Positions 1-12,181 of a stretch of DNA of 64,000 nucleotides are shown one piece after another. The position numbers and the translations under genes were made by a program. The stretch is taken from positions 158,767,124-158,831,123 of the forward strand of contig NC_135498.1 in NCBI RefSeq assembly GCF_052857255.1. The letters run 5' to 3'. Below the pieces are notes generated by a model that worked only from the letters and a program-made list of their open reading frames with translations, did not search any database and had not been told where the DNA came from. The DNA comes from Amblyomma americanum (taxonomy: Eukaryota; Arthropoda; Arachnida; Ixodida; Ixodidae). Position 1 is the stretch's first letter; each line of letters starts with the position of its first letter.

Positions 1-854
1 CAGTGAAGGACCAAGGAACCGAAAGTTGCTGCGTGGAGCACGTTATTCGAATACTTCTAAGACAAGAATGAGCTTTGCTTGACTTTCATGGACGCTTTTC
101 TAACAACTTAAGATTTCAATGAAGAGCGAACCATCTTTCCCAGCCACGCAACGGAGTTCGTTTATTAGGTGTGTAGTGTAGCACTTACCGCTTTGTCTTC
201 ACCTTTCGAGGCCTTTTGATCTTTAGAGATACTCTAAAGGCTCCACTATATGGCTATGAAACAAACCCTGTTGCCTGGTTACGTTCGTTGTTGTTGCAAG
301 TGTTTATTGATCAAATTGAGTACGAACCCTGTGGTTGCTGTGCTTAGGATTCCATTGGTCGCAGCTGATAAAGCGGCCCTACCTACGAGCAGCGTGGGAG
401 AAGAGGATGAGAACGACGGCGCTACGCCTGGCCTCAGCTCCAGTATGAATGAATGGAAAACTTTACTGGGGAATTTGGGAGGGGAATGTGCGGGCGGCGT
501 CCTTAGTCCGGGAATCCAACGGCTAACGCTGCAGCCGCTGCTGTACGTGCTGGTGCAACGCCGGCTTTTTGGTACTCGAGTCCAGAGCTGGCCAGCGCAG
601 CTTCCCATCCCTCAATAGTTGGCACTGCATTCGGATTGTCAGGAGGATTCTTTGGCAGGTGCGCAGCATGTGACGAAGGCCCGCCTTCTCCACGCACAAT
701 TTGCATTTTGTGTTGTGAGACCCAGGGCTCACTTGGCTAAGACGGGCGGGTAAGTTGTAAGTCCCATTCTGGAGGCGTCGCTATCTAATCACCTACGCTT
801 TGGAGAACCTATTGGCTAGGGGCGGATATTTTCTGTGAGATAATCTGCAATGTT
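1..854. other. No recognisable gene or repeat
   Basis: Open frames of up to 122 codons overlap on both strands (about 250-618) but have no recognisable domain. The stretch ends at the proposed left end of the DNA transposon, so it is flanking DNA of unknown nature. Confidence 0.5.
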
Positions 855-975
855 CCCAGACAACACCCAACGTCCTCAGGACGTCCTCAAAAGGCACTAA
901 CGTCCTCACAAATTTTCCGACGTTCTGAGGACGTAATAATGACGCCAATTGTAGGATAGCCCCAGAAACGTCCTG
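855..975 (+). repeat. Left terminal inverted repeat and subterminal motif cluster
   Basis: The 12-bp terminal repeat at 855-866 is followed by GTCCTC or its complement at about 872, 882, 902 and 926, with a degenerate copy (ACGTCCTGG) near 967. The first two copies form a near-palindrome (CGTCCTCAGGACGTCCTC). In plant CACTA elements such motifs are accessory-protein binding sites; a similar role here is inferred. Confidence 0.6.
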
Positions 976-1369
976 GTGAAGACCTATTAAGGACAATCGC
1001 TACGCTAGCTATACAGAAATTGGAAATTATGGACATACAGTTTTTTGTACTCTGTTCTAAAATGCAAAGCAGGAAAAAGACGGGGCCAGTCGGATAAATC
1101 TCAAACCCGTCGAGGACGACACAGAAAATTTTTCTCGTTTCCTTTTGTCACTAAACGACTGGATAGAAAACTATGCACAAATATGTAGCTTTATACTGTA
1201 ATTAACTAACGTTTTTATCAAACATTTGAAACCCTATATGCTAGCACCACTAGCACCGTCCGTTCCGAACGAATCATATTCGTGGCTGGCAACCATGCGC
1301 TTGCTTTTTTATTCGTTGGAGCGACCAAGCCAAGCCAAGCTGGACGACTGAACTTTCTGCGCTGGCAAG

Positions 1370-3502
1370 ATGGATGCTGCAAATAATGATGAGTCGTTTT
1401 TCAGTACGTCGGAGAACGGAGAAAGAAAGTTCCGGCGGGAAAGAAGTCGTCGCGTCAATGCGTGTATTCGGCTGGCAAGCTGCATAGGAACTGATACGGC
1501 ATCACCTCCGTCTAGTTTATGTGAACCGGGACACACCGCCGCGGCGCGTGGTCTGCCTGGTACCCTCGACGACATTTTTGCAGAGCGGCTACGTGTTCCA
1601 AGCGCGGACGACGTAGTGCTGGAACGTGTGCAAAGTCCGGGCTGCGGAGGGCTAAGCTTGCCGCTTGTGAACTTGAACAGGTCCGGCGACCTTCAGTTCT
1701 TGACCTCTTCGGCAGTGTGCGTTGAAAAGACTAGTGATTGTGACAATGCCGACGGAGAGAGTGTGTTGTCTCTTCGTCGCAAGCTGTAAGCATGGGCAGT
1801 TGAGTCGCGATTACGTCATGTCATTGTCACATCACTGCTGAAAGTGCTGCTGACCTATAAAGGTCTTTCCTCGCTGCCATCTGCGAGGACCTTGTTACCG
1901 ACGCCGAAAAAATCCCTTGGTGTTCTAACACTAGATGCAGGGAAGTTTCGTCATTTTGGCAGCGAAGCAGGCCTGCCGCAGATCCTACAAAGATGCGGAG
2001 AGGTTCTTGCAGAACTAAGCCTCGGCTTTAATATCGATGGCTCGCCATTATAAAAAAGGGCGAAAGGACAGTTTTGGACTGTTCTCGGCCGAGTTAACAA
2101 CTTCCCAGATGCGGCACAATATGTTGTCAGTGTTTTTCTTGGCGACAGCAAACCTCATGATGCAAATGAGTTCGTGCGGGGCTTTGTCAGCGAAATGGAG
2201 TGTCTGATTACTGCAGGACTTGCTGTAGGCACAGCAGCAGTTCCAGTTAGTCTGCATGCTATAATTTGCGACGCACCAGCAAAAGCTTCTCTGCTGAACA
2301 TAAGAAGCCACGCAGCTTATTATAGCTGCACGAAGTGTGCTGTGAAAGGCACGTATTCTGAAGGCAGAGTGTGCTTTCCCACTCAGACAAGCCAGCTGCG
2401 AACTGATGAAAGTTCCCGCTGCAAATTTCAAGAACAACACCGCACAGCTGAAAGTATTCTGGAGGAGCTTCCACTAGATCTTTTAAAGGATGTTCCTCTG
2501 GAATATATGCATATGGTCTGCCTGGGTGTTATGCGCAAACTCCCGCTTTTGTAGATACGTGGACCTAAGGGAATCAGGGTAGGGCGCAAAGCTATTATTG
2601 AGGTGTCAGACAGGAACATGAAGCTAGCAAAATATGTTCCCTGTGATTTTAACAGGAAGCCGCCAAGTTTATCAGATTTAGAGCGCTGGAAAGCTACCGA
2701 GTTCCGGTTTTTCCTGCTGTACGGAGGCCCTGTGGTGCTCTCTTCAGTGCTTCCTTCTCGGATGTACGAAAATTTTCTTTCCTTGCATGTAGCAATCAAC
2801 ATACTTTCAACAAATGGCATCACAGGAAGTGAATTGAACTACGCTGAAGGGCTTCTTAAGTTCTTTGTGGAGGGCTTTGTTGAAATTTATGGCCAGGAGC
2901 ATGCATCGCACAACGTTCATGGTCTGTCCCATCTGGCATCTGATGTGGAGCACCTCGGCCCATTAGATAACTGGAGTGCTTTTCCATTCGAAAATGTCAT
3001 GTCTCCTCTAAAAGCCATGCTACGAAAACCTGAGCATCCCCTTGAGCAGCTCTGTAACAGACTGTCCGAGCAAGGAACAGTCCTGAGTGCAAGTAAGAAG
3101 GCAACAAGGCGCCCATTGTTTGCAATGAAACACGATTCCGGGCCACTAATTGTGCCTTGCCCGGCTCCACAGTACTTGAAAGCTACATTGCCAGGAAGTG
3201 TTGTTCTTGCAGCTGGCAAAAGAAACAGTTGCTGCTTGCTTGCAGATGAATCAATAGTAGGTGTGGAAAACTTTGCACACTTTCCATCAGGTGCACCGTG
3301 TGTAATTAAAGGAAAGTTTTTGCAACGCAGTGACCTCTATTTGTTACCTAGTGCATCATCGTTGCTTGGCATTTGCAAAGTTACTCATCTTTCCAGCCTG
3401 ATGTCGTGGCCACTTAAGGATATTTCTCAGAAATGTCTTAAGGCTTTCTTCAAGCGGGAGACAATCATTTTTGCGCTTCTACATATCGGTCAAGGGGCTT
3501 AG
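1370..3502 (+). pseudogene. TNP2-like (CACTA/EnSpm superfamily) transposase, three premature stops
   Basis: From ATG 1370 to TAG 3500 one frame of 710 codons stays in register with no frameshift, interrupted only by TAA 1787, TAA 2051 and TAG 2552. The translation resembles animal proteins related to the plant TNP2 transposase. Recognisable blocks are FNIDGSPL (Asp codon 2036), the CDAPAK block (Asp codon 2270) followed by YYSCTKC, and PLEYMHMVCLGVMRK (Glu codon 2501, where relatives often have Asp), then RWKATEFRFFLLYGGPV and NVHGLSHLASDVEHLGPLD. The three acidic positions line up with the proposed DDE/D triad of TNP2 proteins. Three different nonsense changes without indels suggest recent loss of function by point mutation; suppression or recoding is unlikely because the stop types and contexts differ. 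The enzyme would have cut and joined the element ends in the nucleus. It may not be the start of the original protein, but the ATG has no in-frame rival upstream that I can support. Confidence 0.8.
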
Positions 3503-3594
3503 CTGGCACTGATTTTTAAGCACTCATTTTAATGCACGTTTTCGCAATGTTTGTTTGTGTTGTTTGTATGTTTGTACCTTTGTATTTTGTACAT

Positions 3595-6500
3595 ATGTTG
3601 GTAGACAAAATCTTTTCCTTCCTTGAACAAGGTGGTCAGTACATCGTTGTGAAATTCCCCGAAGGTGATGATTCCGTGGCAATTGTCCACAAAAGGTGGA
3701 TCACCAACGAGATATGCCGCTGGCCTTCTGAAATGAGGCACATTGATAGCCTCTTAAAAGCAGGTGCAACCCCGGGACCTGACTGGAAGGAACTGCCCTG
3801 CACAGCAGTCCAGGCATATGGTAATGATCATTGTATTCGCTTGTGTCTGATTGTGCTTGGCTTTGCTTGCACTTTCTTGCCAGTTAACTGCTGAGTTAAT
3901 ATTTCACAACATTAAAAAATATCCTTGTTTTAAAGAAAAGGTAGCTTAATTTAACACTTCACTTGAGCAAATTCTGTATTATGGTAACAACAGTGCGTTG
4001 CTAAACTTTTGACGATTGTATTTTATGGCTTCACTATCTGTACAAGAAAATAGCACACAGTGGATATTATATAGCTGACCTTTCAGAAATTCAGTGAGAC
4101 GTTGATGGTGAATTTCATTCCCTGTGCTTACTTTCTCATAACACATGATCCTGCACTCCATTCCGTCTGCTTGCTTTCAGTTTCCTTTTTGGTAGAAGAG
4201 TGTTTTGTCTACATTGGCACATATGTTTTTTTCTAGCATTTTGGATAACATGAAGCTCATTATGAGTTATTTACTGTCATGAAGATTGTCTTGCATATGA
4301 GTAAAGAATATTAGTGCACTAAAAGGTTATGAAATTTATACTGGGCATCCAGACTATTTCCGCAAATTATGTTTTGATTGGAGGAATGTAAATACTCTTT
4401 CAGACACATACGCTGAAGCACGGTTGCGCCTTAGAAGAGCAGAGGACACCTTTGATTTGCAAAGCGATTGCGACCATAGACGGGGGAAAAAGAAACGGAA
4501 TACAAAAAGATTTCAAGAGTCTGATAACGATGATGATGAAGAATACAGGCACCCTCCATTCCCGCCACTGTCTATGCTCAAAAGTAATATGTATCGCTCT
4601 GACCTTCATTTCACAGTCAAGCGTGCTGCAAGAAAAGTGTTCTTGTTTTTGAGGATGCTGTATTATCCTAGTGCATTCTCAACTCAAAGGGACCTGATAG
4701 TTGTAGTTGATGGTACATGCCGATAGCAAGTGAGACATTAGAAAATCATGTTGACCAAGTTGTTACTTTCTTTTTAGCAAAAAGTGCATACAGTGGACAA
4801 GAAAATTCCTGTTTTTCTTCTAACGCATATTTTATTGTCCTGTTTTACTGAACAAGTGAAACAGCATGGTATTAGTATCTTGCATATGCCCACAATCACA
4901 CGGTGGCCTAGTCATGATGGTTTTGCTGCTCAAAAACACCTTTACCATGTGGTAAAAACCTTTCAGAGGCAACAACGTGGGTTTTTTCTCACTAATTTCC
5001 GATACGTTTCTGCTACCTGCAGTGGCAAAGAGTAGACTCAGCGCTCTCAGCAATGTTGTGGGTGAATCAGCCAATATACTGATGTGTGTGCCACATTACT
5101 GTCAATAAAAGAAGCCTGCAAAACTATAAAAAGATAATTTGATTGCTGAGGCTTAGTTTGTATTGCTTCTAGCAACGTGCGCCCTTATGCAGCTAGTTAG
5201 GCAAGTTGTTAACCTGTAGCACGAGCTAGTGTATGTTACTGCCGATAAGGAAATACTATGCATTCTAGCAGGTCAGCACTGTAGACTGTGGAGCTAGTTG
5301 GTAGAACATCTTTGAAAACTAGCAGCGCAAAAGTATAGGACGGAAAAGAGAGGGCATTAACAAAGCACTATGTCGGTCTGGTCACTTGGTTGAGTCTTTA
5401 TGTATTATTAGTTTTCGAAGATGCATTTTGGTTATTGATACCTGCATTTGTAGAACTTGGGTTCAGATTTCTTATAGTGTCTTTATTGCTTTCTCACTGG
5501 TAGTCTGTTTTTTCATCAGAAGCAAGAGAGAAGAGGATGCAGAGGAGTAAAACATAGCAACTTCGTTCACTGCAGTCTTGACAACAGTCTGGACATAATG
5601 GTATGGACTGAAGAATGCTGTGATGATGTGAAGTAAAATTTCACAGCTAACAATGCGCTACATTTCATAGATGCACATCAAGCAAATCAAGTGGTCTTTT
5701 AACAGCGAAATCAACATCATGGCAATATTAATGAACCTGGCCATTGTGCCTCTTTAGCGTGGCATATGAAGCATTAAGAGTGATCCTATTCATTTTGTTT
5801 TCAATAGTTAATTAGAATATGGGCAGAAATCGCACATGAAATACAATCAGAGGCTGACAGTTTAAGCCAAGTTAGCTGCGAACTGTAAATATACTACATG
5901 CTTTGTGAGCCGATGTGTCACATTATAACGCGGCTGCTCCTACACTGCACACGAGGCCCAGTGTATCAACAGTCATCCGAGGGAGCACAGATGAATAATT
6001 AAATACTCTAACAGCATTTATGTGCCGTTATTTGCAATAATAGTAGGTTCTCATTCAGTGCATGGCTTGATTGTCTGAGCAACACGCATTTATGAGAAAT
6101 TTAACAGCTTTTTGCTATATTTAAGTAACACAATGTATCTGCAGTCTTGTACTAGCTAGCTGAGCTCTGTATGCTGCTGAATTTACTGCAGAATGGCATT
6201 GTTTTAAGTGCTGCTGTATGTACAGGTGAGAGTGATGCTGAAATGCAGAGGATTCATTCGCCTAGGTGCTCTGGAATGCAGGTGCCCAGTTGCTGTAAGT
6301 TCTCAGTGGTGAAAATAATTGTCATACAGAAGATCTATAGCGTTCTCTTTTCATAGCAGGGTATGCAGCTGCTTATTCCATGGGGGTGCAACAAAGGCCT
6401 GAGCAAACTGGTGGATAGAGGACACCATGTAATTTTAGTGCCTTTGTTGGCTCACTTAATGCTTCCTAAATTTTTGGCTCTGTCTCAATGTTGGGTCAGA

Positions 6501-9500
6501 GTCACACAGCAGTCGTTGGTCCCGAGCTCGAACAATGTATTCTCCGCCCACAAATTCTTCAGTGTCGGATGGTCGCTTCCGGTGAGGTAAATAATTGAGA
6601 ATGCCAAACTTGATTTCATTACTGATGTTTCAATAATGTGCAGCACCAAGGGCAGGATATGATGGGATATCATATACCTCCAGTCCTGGTTCTTCAGTTG
6701 CCAACACTTCAAGGCCTTCTGGCAAGTGGAATTAAATTGCTCTCTTTGCAGTACTTCTATGTAAATCTGGATCACTGTGTGTTTTTATGCCCTTAGATTT
6801 ATCTAGTTACCTGGCCTTCACATATGCACATGTGTAGATTATTTGTTCATGTTTTACCAAGTATTACTGTTTGATAATTATTACTATTTATATATTTATT
6901 TATGTGACTACCATCGCTCTCTAGGGCAGATAAACCTCATGGATATAATTGCATATGTATACAAGAAAGATTAATATGGTTACAAACTTTGCACCTGTGC
7001 ATTCACAAATGTAGCATGTTGGCACTTTATTGGCACTTTTTAAGACATGCATTTAGTTCTTCTAGTTCTTGTTGAAAGACATCTGCCAGAAGAGAAGCTT
7101 TACTGTGTGAATGTTGCATTGGATTGTGCAGTGTAATGCGGAAACGTGGTTTCAAAAGAAAACATTTGACAGGAGTCTGTCTGGCTGGGAAACTTAATTT
7201 ATGAGAAAGAGGACTGACACCAACCAAGTAAATTTTGCAGAAAAAACACGACGTTTCGGGACCAGCTCAGTCCCTTCTTCATGGTGTGACTACGGGCGAG
7301 GCTTGGCTTGGCTTTTTAAGCCTTCGTGTGGAAGACCTCTGGGTCAGTGGCCGCAGACTATGGATGTAAGAAGAGGGAAGTGCCCTCAGGGAGCGATTAA
7401 CATTATCCCGTTTTTGTTGAATGTGCCACGACTCGAGTAGAAGCTTCCTGTGCGGGTTAGCTTCTGTTTACAGTGTAATAGTACCGTCAAAGTCAATTCG
7501 ATGGTTGCATATCTCGCAGTGTTCGGCCACAGAGGCCACAGCAAACACTTTTGCATCCCGTACGTGAAAGCTTGAGCGAGACGCTGGCTTGCATTCTCGG
7601 TAAAGAAGAGGTGCTAATAACGCACAAGCCTACTACCACCATCGGACGCCTCTTCCACCGAAGCACCGTCTCCATAAAGAAAGGGTTCAAAGCGTTGTAT
7701 ACAAGATCGCCTGCTCAATCTGCCCGGCCTTGTACGTAGGGAAGACTAAAAACTCTGCTGAGAGAATGAATCATTACAAAGCGGTCGTTCGACAGATGAA
7801 CCGTCGACGCAGCGCTGTGGTCGAACACTGTGAGGCATGCGACCACCGAATTGACTTTGACAGTACTATTGTACTGGAAACCGAAGCTAACCTGCACAGG
7901 AGGCTTCTAATCGAGTCGTGGCACATCCAACAGACACTGGACAATGTTAATCGCTCCCTGGTGACACTTGTCTTTCCTTACATCCATGGTTTCTGGCCAC
8001 TGACCCGGAGGTCTTCTACACGAGGGCTTAAAAAGCCAAGCTGCGCCTCGCCCTGAGTCATTATTCTGCAAAATGAACTTAGTGGGCGTCAGTAATCTTT
8101 CTCCTAAAAAGAAACATGGTCTGCTCGGCAGGTTCGCAGTTTACATTTCGGAGGCGAAACCAGCATAAACAGATAACATGACAAGAAAAAGACAGGATCG
8201 CACTGATCTTACAACTGACTTTATTCAATAACATGAATTCCTTGATGACAGAGATACGCCTGCGCCAGGCCGCCTGCAACTCCCATTAAAGTGCATATCA
8301 CTTCGCAATTTCACATGCAAAGCTTAGCAAGCCAGAAACACGATTCGTTCTTCTTGAAAAACACAGATAGCTCACTAACACAGTTCGTGCCTCGTTTCTT
8401 AGCACCTCATGGTAACGGCTCATTCAGCTTCATTTTACTGTGAGCAGCTGTTGCAACATCAAAAAATTGTGGAGTGTTTGTTTTCACATTCACAACAATG
8501 GCTCGGCAGGCATAGACTACCCTTTGACATGAACACGTAGTGTCCTCAGATCTTCTTGTTGGTACAATAGCCAGCTTGACCAAAGTAGAATTTGCCACAC
8601 GTGCAGCGGTCACATACACCACTCATGTTACACATTTGGTAAATTGGGTGGCATGTCTATTGGTGCACTTGTTTAGTCTCTGTGTGTTGCTAGAAACTTG
8701 TGCACATAGCCTGGATAGCTTATTTAATGTTACCTGGTAGCCCTTAATTTAATAATAGGAAAAAGATGCGTCCAGGAAGTATTCTCGGTTACGAATTAGC
8801 TACCCATGCTGTGTGCGCAGAATTATCACAATGCACAAACTAAACCATTGCTCAAACACAAGCCACTAAATTCACCCAAATGTGCATGCAGGAGTGATGT
8901 TGTGATCCACTAACGTGCGGCAAAGTCTGCTTCGGTCAAACTGGCCCTTGTGTCAGTGAAATGATCAGGAAGAGCAAATCTTTATATCAAAGGGGAACAT
9001 GTGCCTGCTATGCCATTGCCTTGAATGTAAAACATAGATTCAGTGCAGAATTTTTTATTTTGCGGTAGTTGCACGCGGTGAAACGTAGCTAAAAGAAAAA
9101 CTGGTGTTTATCTTGCGAAATTAGGCAACAAGACACGAGATGTATTAGTGAGGCACTTGTGTTTCTCACGGCTAAGTAATTCAGGCTCCTGGCTTCCTAA
9201 GCTTTGCACGTGCAGGCACTTTGTCTCAAGTAATTATGATTTTAACAGCAGTGTTACTAACATTAAACTAACGCTGGGATGGGAGCTGTTACGGAAACGC
9301 CGTACCAACTCCCGGTTAGAAATGCTGTACAGAATCTTTCACCGAAAAATAAAAATAGATAAAGAAAATTATTTGCTTCCACCGCATTTCAGGTCAAACA
9401 GACTTGACCATGGGTGGAAGATTAGAGAAATTAAATGCAAAACTAACACTTATCAAAACGCATTTTTCCCATCTAGCATTGATGACTGGAATCGCCTGCC

Positions 9501-11295
9501 CCATGAAATTGTTGAGTGCCGTTCCGAGTCTATGTTCCGCGCGTTACTGTCGGATGTATGAGTGCGCAGTTGGCTTTCTTTTGGCTTTTTTAATCACGCG
9601 GTCTTCGTTCTTGTTGGTCCAGCATCATTTGGTCAGTTGGCTTTTTTTTTCGTCATGTCTTTTTGTTGTTTCATATTTCATTCATTTTGTACTTGCTGTG
9701 TCATGCCTTGTTGTATTGCTTTTTTTTCTTCCTCTTTTTTTTTCTGGCCTATTCTTCTGTTATGTATCCTCATACCCCTGCCTGCAATAATGCCTTCGGG
9801 CGCTGCAGGTATTTCCAATAAATAAATAAATACGATTTTTGTGGCTGTTTAGGGTGCCTTGTGCGTGCATATGCCTATAGCTGAAGGATTCTTGTCATAG
9901 AATAAAGCCAGTTTTAAATCCAGTACCACACCGACTTCACGATGCCTTGTGCTGTTGTTCGTTTACACTGGCTTTTCCGCTAAAGAAAGTGTAAAATCAT
10001 TTCTACCAATTTTCAGAACATGAACAGCAGAAGCTCGGACTGCTACAAACAATCTTGATGCGTGTCGAGCATCAAGGTCAGCAGCATGATGCCATATTGC
10101 AGCGACTGAGCAGTAGCACACCACAGAGCAGCTGCATGACTGAAGATGTCTTGCAGCAGCCATTTGGAGACATCGAGTCATTTGGAAATTTTGACTCAAA
10201 CCTATCTGAAAATGACAGCTTGAAAACAAGACTGGTATGAAATTTTCTTTCCTTTGTTTACGCTTTATGCAAAAACAATCCGATTGCTTCTTTACAGTTG
10301 CATCAGCTCTCGGGTCTCGGAGGAACTTCGATAGGATCCGCCACGAGGAGGATGCTAAGCTTGCTGCTGAGCCCCAAAGTGGCGATAAAATTCAGTTGGC
10401 TTGGCCAGAAAGGGAGAACAAATCTCGGCGCTGAATGTTGCCGACATAATTTGCAGTAAGGTACGTTTGTCTTTTGAGTTATCTGCAAGTTGGTTTTTGG
10501 TTGGTTTTTGGGGGTTTAACGTTCCAAAGCGACTCAGGCTGAGAGACGCCGTAGTGAAGGGCTTCCGGAAATTTCGACCCCCTGGGGTTCTTTAAAGTGC
10601 ACAGACATCGCACAGTACACGGGCCTCTAGAATTTCGCATTCATCGCAATTCGACCGCCGCGGCCGGGAATGAACCCGCATCTTTTGGGCCAGCAGCCAA
10701 GCGCCGTAACGACTCAGCCACCGCGGCGGCTAGTTATCTGCAACGGTTACCCGACATGCTATGGTATGTTAATGTTACATTTAAATGATAAATGCTTGTC
10801 GCCATTGTTCTGTCCGTCTTCTGTCTTCCCTTGGCACTATTTTTCGTCTTGATAAATTTAAGTGATTAAGAGTGAAATTTAATTCAGGCTTTACATTTCT
10901 TATACCTAAGCATAAGGTTTAGTGTGTGTTTCAGAAAAGAAATGGAAGCCTGATCTGTAAAACATATGAACATTTTCTGACTGCCTCAGGATGGTTCTGC
11001 CTGGATCCTCAACACCTGAACATTTTATGTATTTGCTGCACTTTAAATTAACTGGTCCTGCACTACTATTAGCATGTCCGAAATTCCTTGCTCATGTAAT
11101 GCGTTTATTGTGCTTCTGTTGCAGACTTTCTTCATTTCGTGCTGCGTATGCAATTGCACTTAATATTCCAGGGGCAATAATTTTGCGGAAGCAACAAGGA
11201 ACGATGTGGAAAGCATAGTCAAAGTTTGGCTGCGGAACTCAAGCGACAAACTGAAAAATAGAGTTAAAAGCTGCAAATGTTCAGCAAGAGGGTGA
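3595..11295 (+). CDS. Multi-exon gene encoding a DUF4806 protein, partner gene of the transposon
   Basis: Exons inferred from homology and splice phase: about 3595-3820 (donor GTAATG, phase 1), 4404-4583, 6226-6294, probable linker exons at 6360-6410, 6500-6581 and 6684-6725, then 10017-10234, 10298-10455 and 11172-11295. Exons 1 and 2 join as [18 protein letters not shown], giving the conserved N-terminal module with [16 protein letters not shown] and [11 protein letters not shown]. The 10017 exon begins [20 protein letters not shown], a likely coiled coil, and leads into DUF4806 ([15 protein letters not shown], then [24 protein letters not shown] and [13 protein letters not shown]). The last three junctions keep phase exactly. 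The function of DUF4806 is unknown. The start is uncertain: ATG 3532 would add an odd hydrophobic stretch and ATG 3595 is used here, but a separate upstream exon is possible. The end is also uncertain: TGA 11293 overlaps a strong donor (GTGAGT at 11292) that could splice to an acceptor near 11799. The phase from the linker exons into 10017 is not fully resolved. Confidence 0.72.
4584..6225. other. Intron-like stretch without recognisable genes
   Basis: AT-rich sequence between two proposed DUF4806 exons. Short open frames (for example 4784-5035) have no recognisable domain. No SINE or LINE similarity was seen. Confidence 0.5.
7200..8100 (+). mobile_element. 5'-truncated Penelope-like element with GIY-YIG domain and inverted arms
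   Basis: In the frame of 7691-8056 the sequence [20 protein letters not shown] is a GIY-YIG endonuclease start. It is followed by [11 protein letters not shown] and [20 protein letters not shown], both typical of the C-terminus of Penelope-like elements (PLEs). The preceding linker ([12 protein letters not shown]) is in another frame, so there is a frameshift near 7690. The reverse transcriptase is missing. The left part, about 7200-7543, is an inverted copy of about 7806-8100, including part of the coding sequence. Inverted, LTR-like ends are a known PLE trait. The element lies in an intron of the DUF4806 gene and is inactive as it stands. Confidence 0.75.
8105..8640 (-). mobile_element. Decayed Penelope-like element, minus strand
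   Basis: On the minus strand near 8625-8545 the translation reads [18 protein letters not shown], like a GIY-YIG core (CGK-YxGQ). Further on, in a shifted frame, [12 protein letters not shown] resembles the conserved PLE tail. Beyond it, 8170-8235 resembles the noncoding end of PLEs (GTCAGTTGTAAGATC on the minus strand). Stops and frameshifts break the frame. It abuts the plus-strand PLE at 7200-8100, so two PLEs lie tail to tail. Confidence 0.5.
8641..9224. other. Intron-like stretch without recognisable genes
   Basis: Between the minus-strand Penelope remnant and the LINE 3' end, inside the proposed transposon. I see no domain or repeat similarity. Confidence 0.4.
9225..9832 (+). mobile_element. 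3' end of a CR1/L2-like LINE
   Basis: The frame ending at the TGA at 9559 reads [19 protein letters not shown], then [10 protein letters not shown] and [19 protein letters not shown], the usual C-terminus after the reverse transcriptase in CR1/L2/Jockey-like non-LTR retrotransposons. A T-rich 3' UTR follows and ends in (AAAT)n at about 9818-9832, a typical 3' tail. Everything upstream, including the catalytic domain, is missing, as in 5'-truncated insertions. It lies in an intron of the DUF4806 gene. The exact clade is uncertain. Confidence 0.7.
10489..10731 (-). mobile_element. Short-type tRNA-derived SINE (Ruka-like) with 12-bp target duplication
   Basis: The minus strand begins with a tRNA-like head (box A-like GGCTGAGTCGTTA, box B-like GGTTCATTCCC), then the common SINE body and a 3' end of GTTAAACCCCC plus CCAA repeats. 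AGTTATCTGCAA flanks it at 10477-10488 and 10732-10743. It is about 243 bp, full length, and inserted in the intron between DUF4806 exons 10298-10455 and 11172-11295. Confidence 0.88.
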
Positions 11296-12181
11296 GTGTT
11301 TAATCAAAATAGCTGTAAAACATTTACTAGCATGTGTGGCCTATTACTGCATTACTGGCTAGTAGGAGAGTGTCTGCTGGCTGATTCACCTCATATGAAA
11401 TGGCAGGCTGACTTAGTTTGGGTGCAGTTTCTTGCCAGTTACATGTTCAATCATGTAAGTAATTGCGAATTTAATACATCATCTCTAAAATATGCAAGGT
11501 ATTTATAAATGTTGTTTCGTCCTTGGTGTTAACATTAAATCATGAAGCCTTATATTTGCTGTAAATACGAGACCTAGAACATGCTATCATGCTCAGTGTA
11601 CAGCTAGTACTACAGAGTATGTGGGGGTATTTAGTATTTTGATATGTGGCATTAAGCACTCGGTAAGTTATGTTGTAGTCAGTGATGTCTAGAGGAATGT
11701 TTTTATTGATAGTGATCGTAAGTTAATGCAGCAGATTGGCAGTACCTATTGTTTTTCATGTAATGCTGACAGCCCTAAAACTGTTTTGACTCTTCTAGCC
11801 TCTGCCATGTCGTCGGAGTATTATGACTAGCGTCCACACGAAGAGATGAAGACCGCATCAGTGTCAAGACTTCAAAATTTGAAGACATTGATTTCCAATA
11901 AGATGTTGTCATCAACATGTTGCACTTTTCATTCCTATATGCTCATGTATGTGTAGAACTGCATTTGTAGTGGTATTTCAGTTTAAAATGATGACCAGCC
12001 ACAGGATTTTTTTTAGTTTCTACCGGAAAGCTTCAGTGCAATGTGCCATGTGCTCATAAATGTTGAGAACTGTGTCCTCATTTAACATTAAATTACTGAA
12101 AACCTAGGATTATACCTTGAAATAATATACCCAAAAGCATGCCACTGAATCTACATAGTGCACAGCTGAGCCTACTCTGTA

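Noticed and set aside
1787..2554. Stop-codon readthrough or selenocysteine use in the transposase
   Set aside because: The stops are TAA, TAA and TAG in unrelated contexts; no TGA and no sign of a recoding signal.
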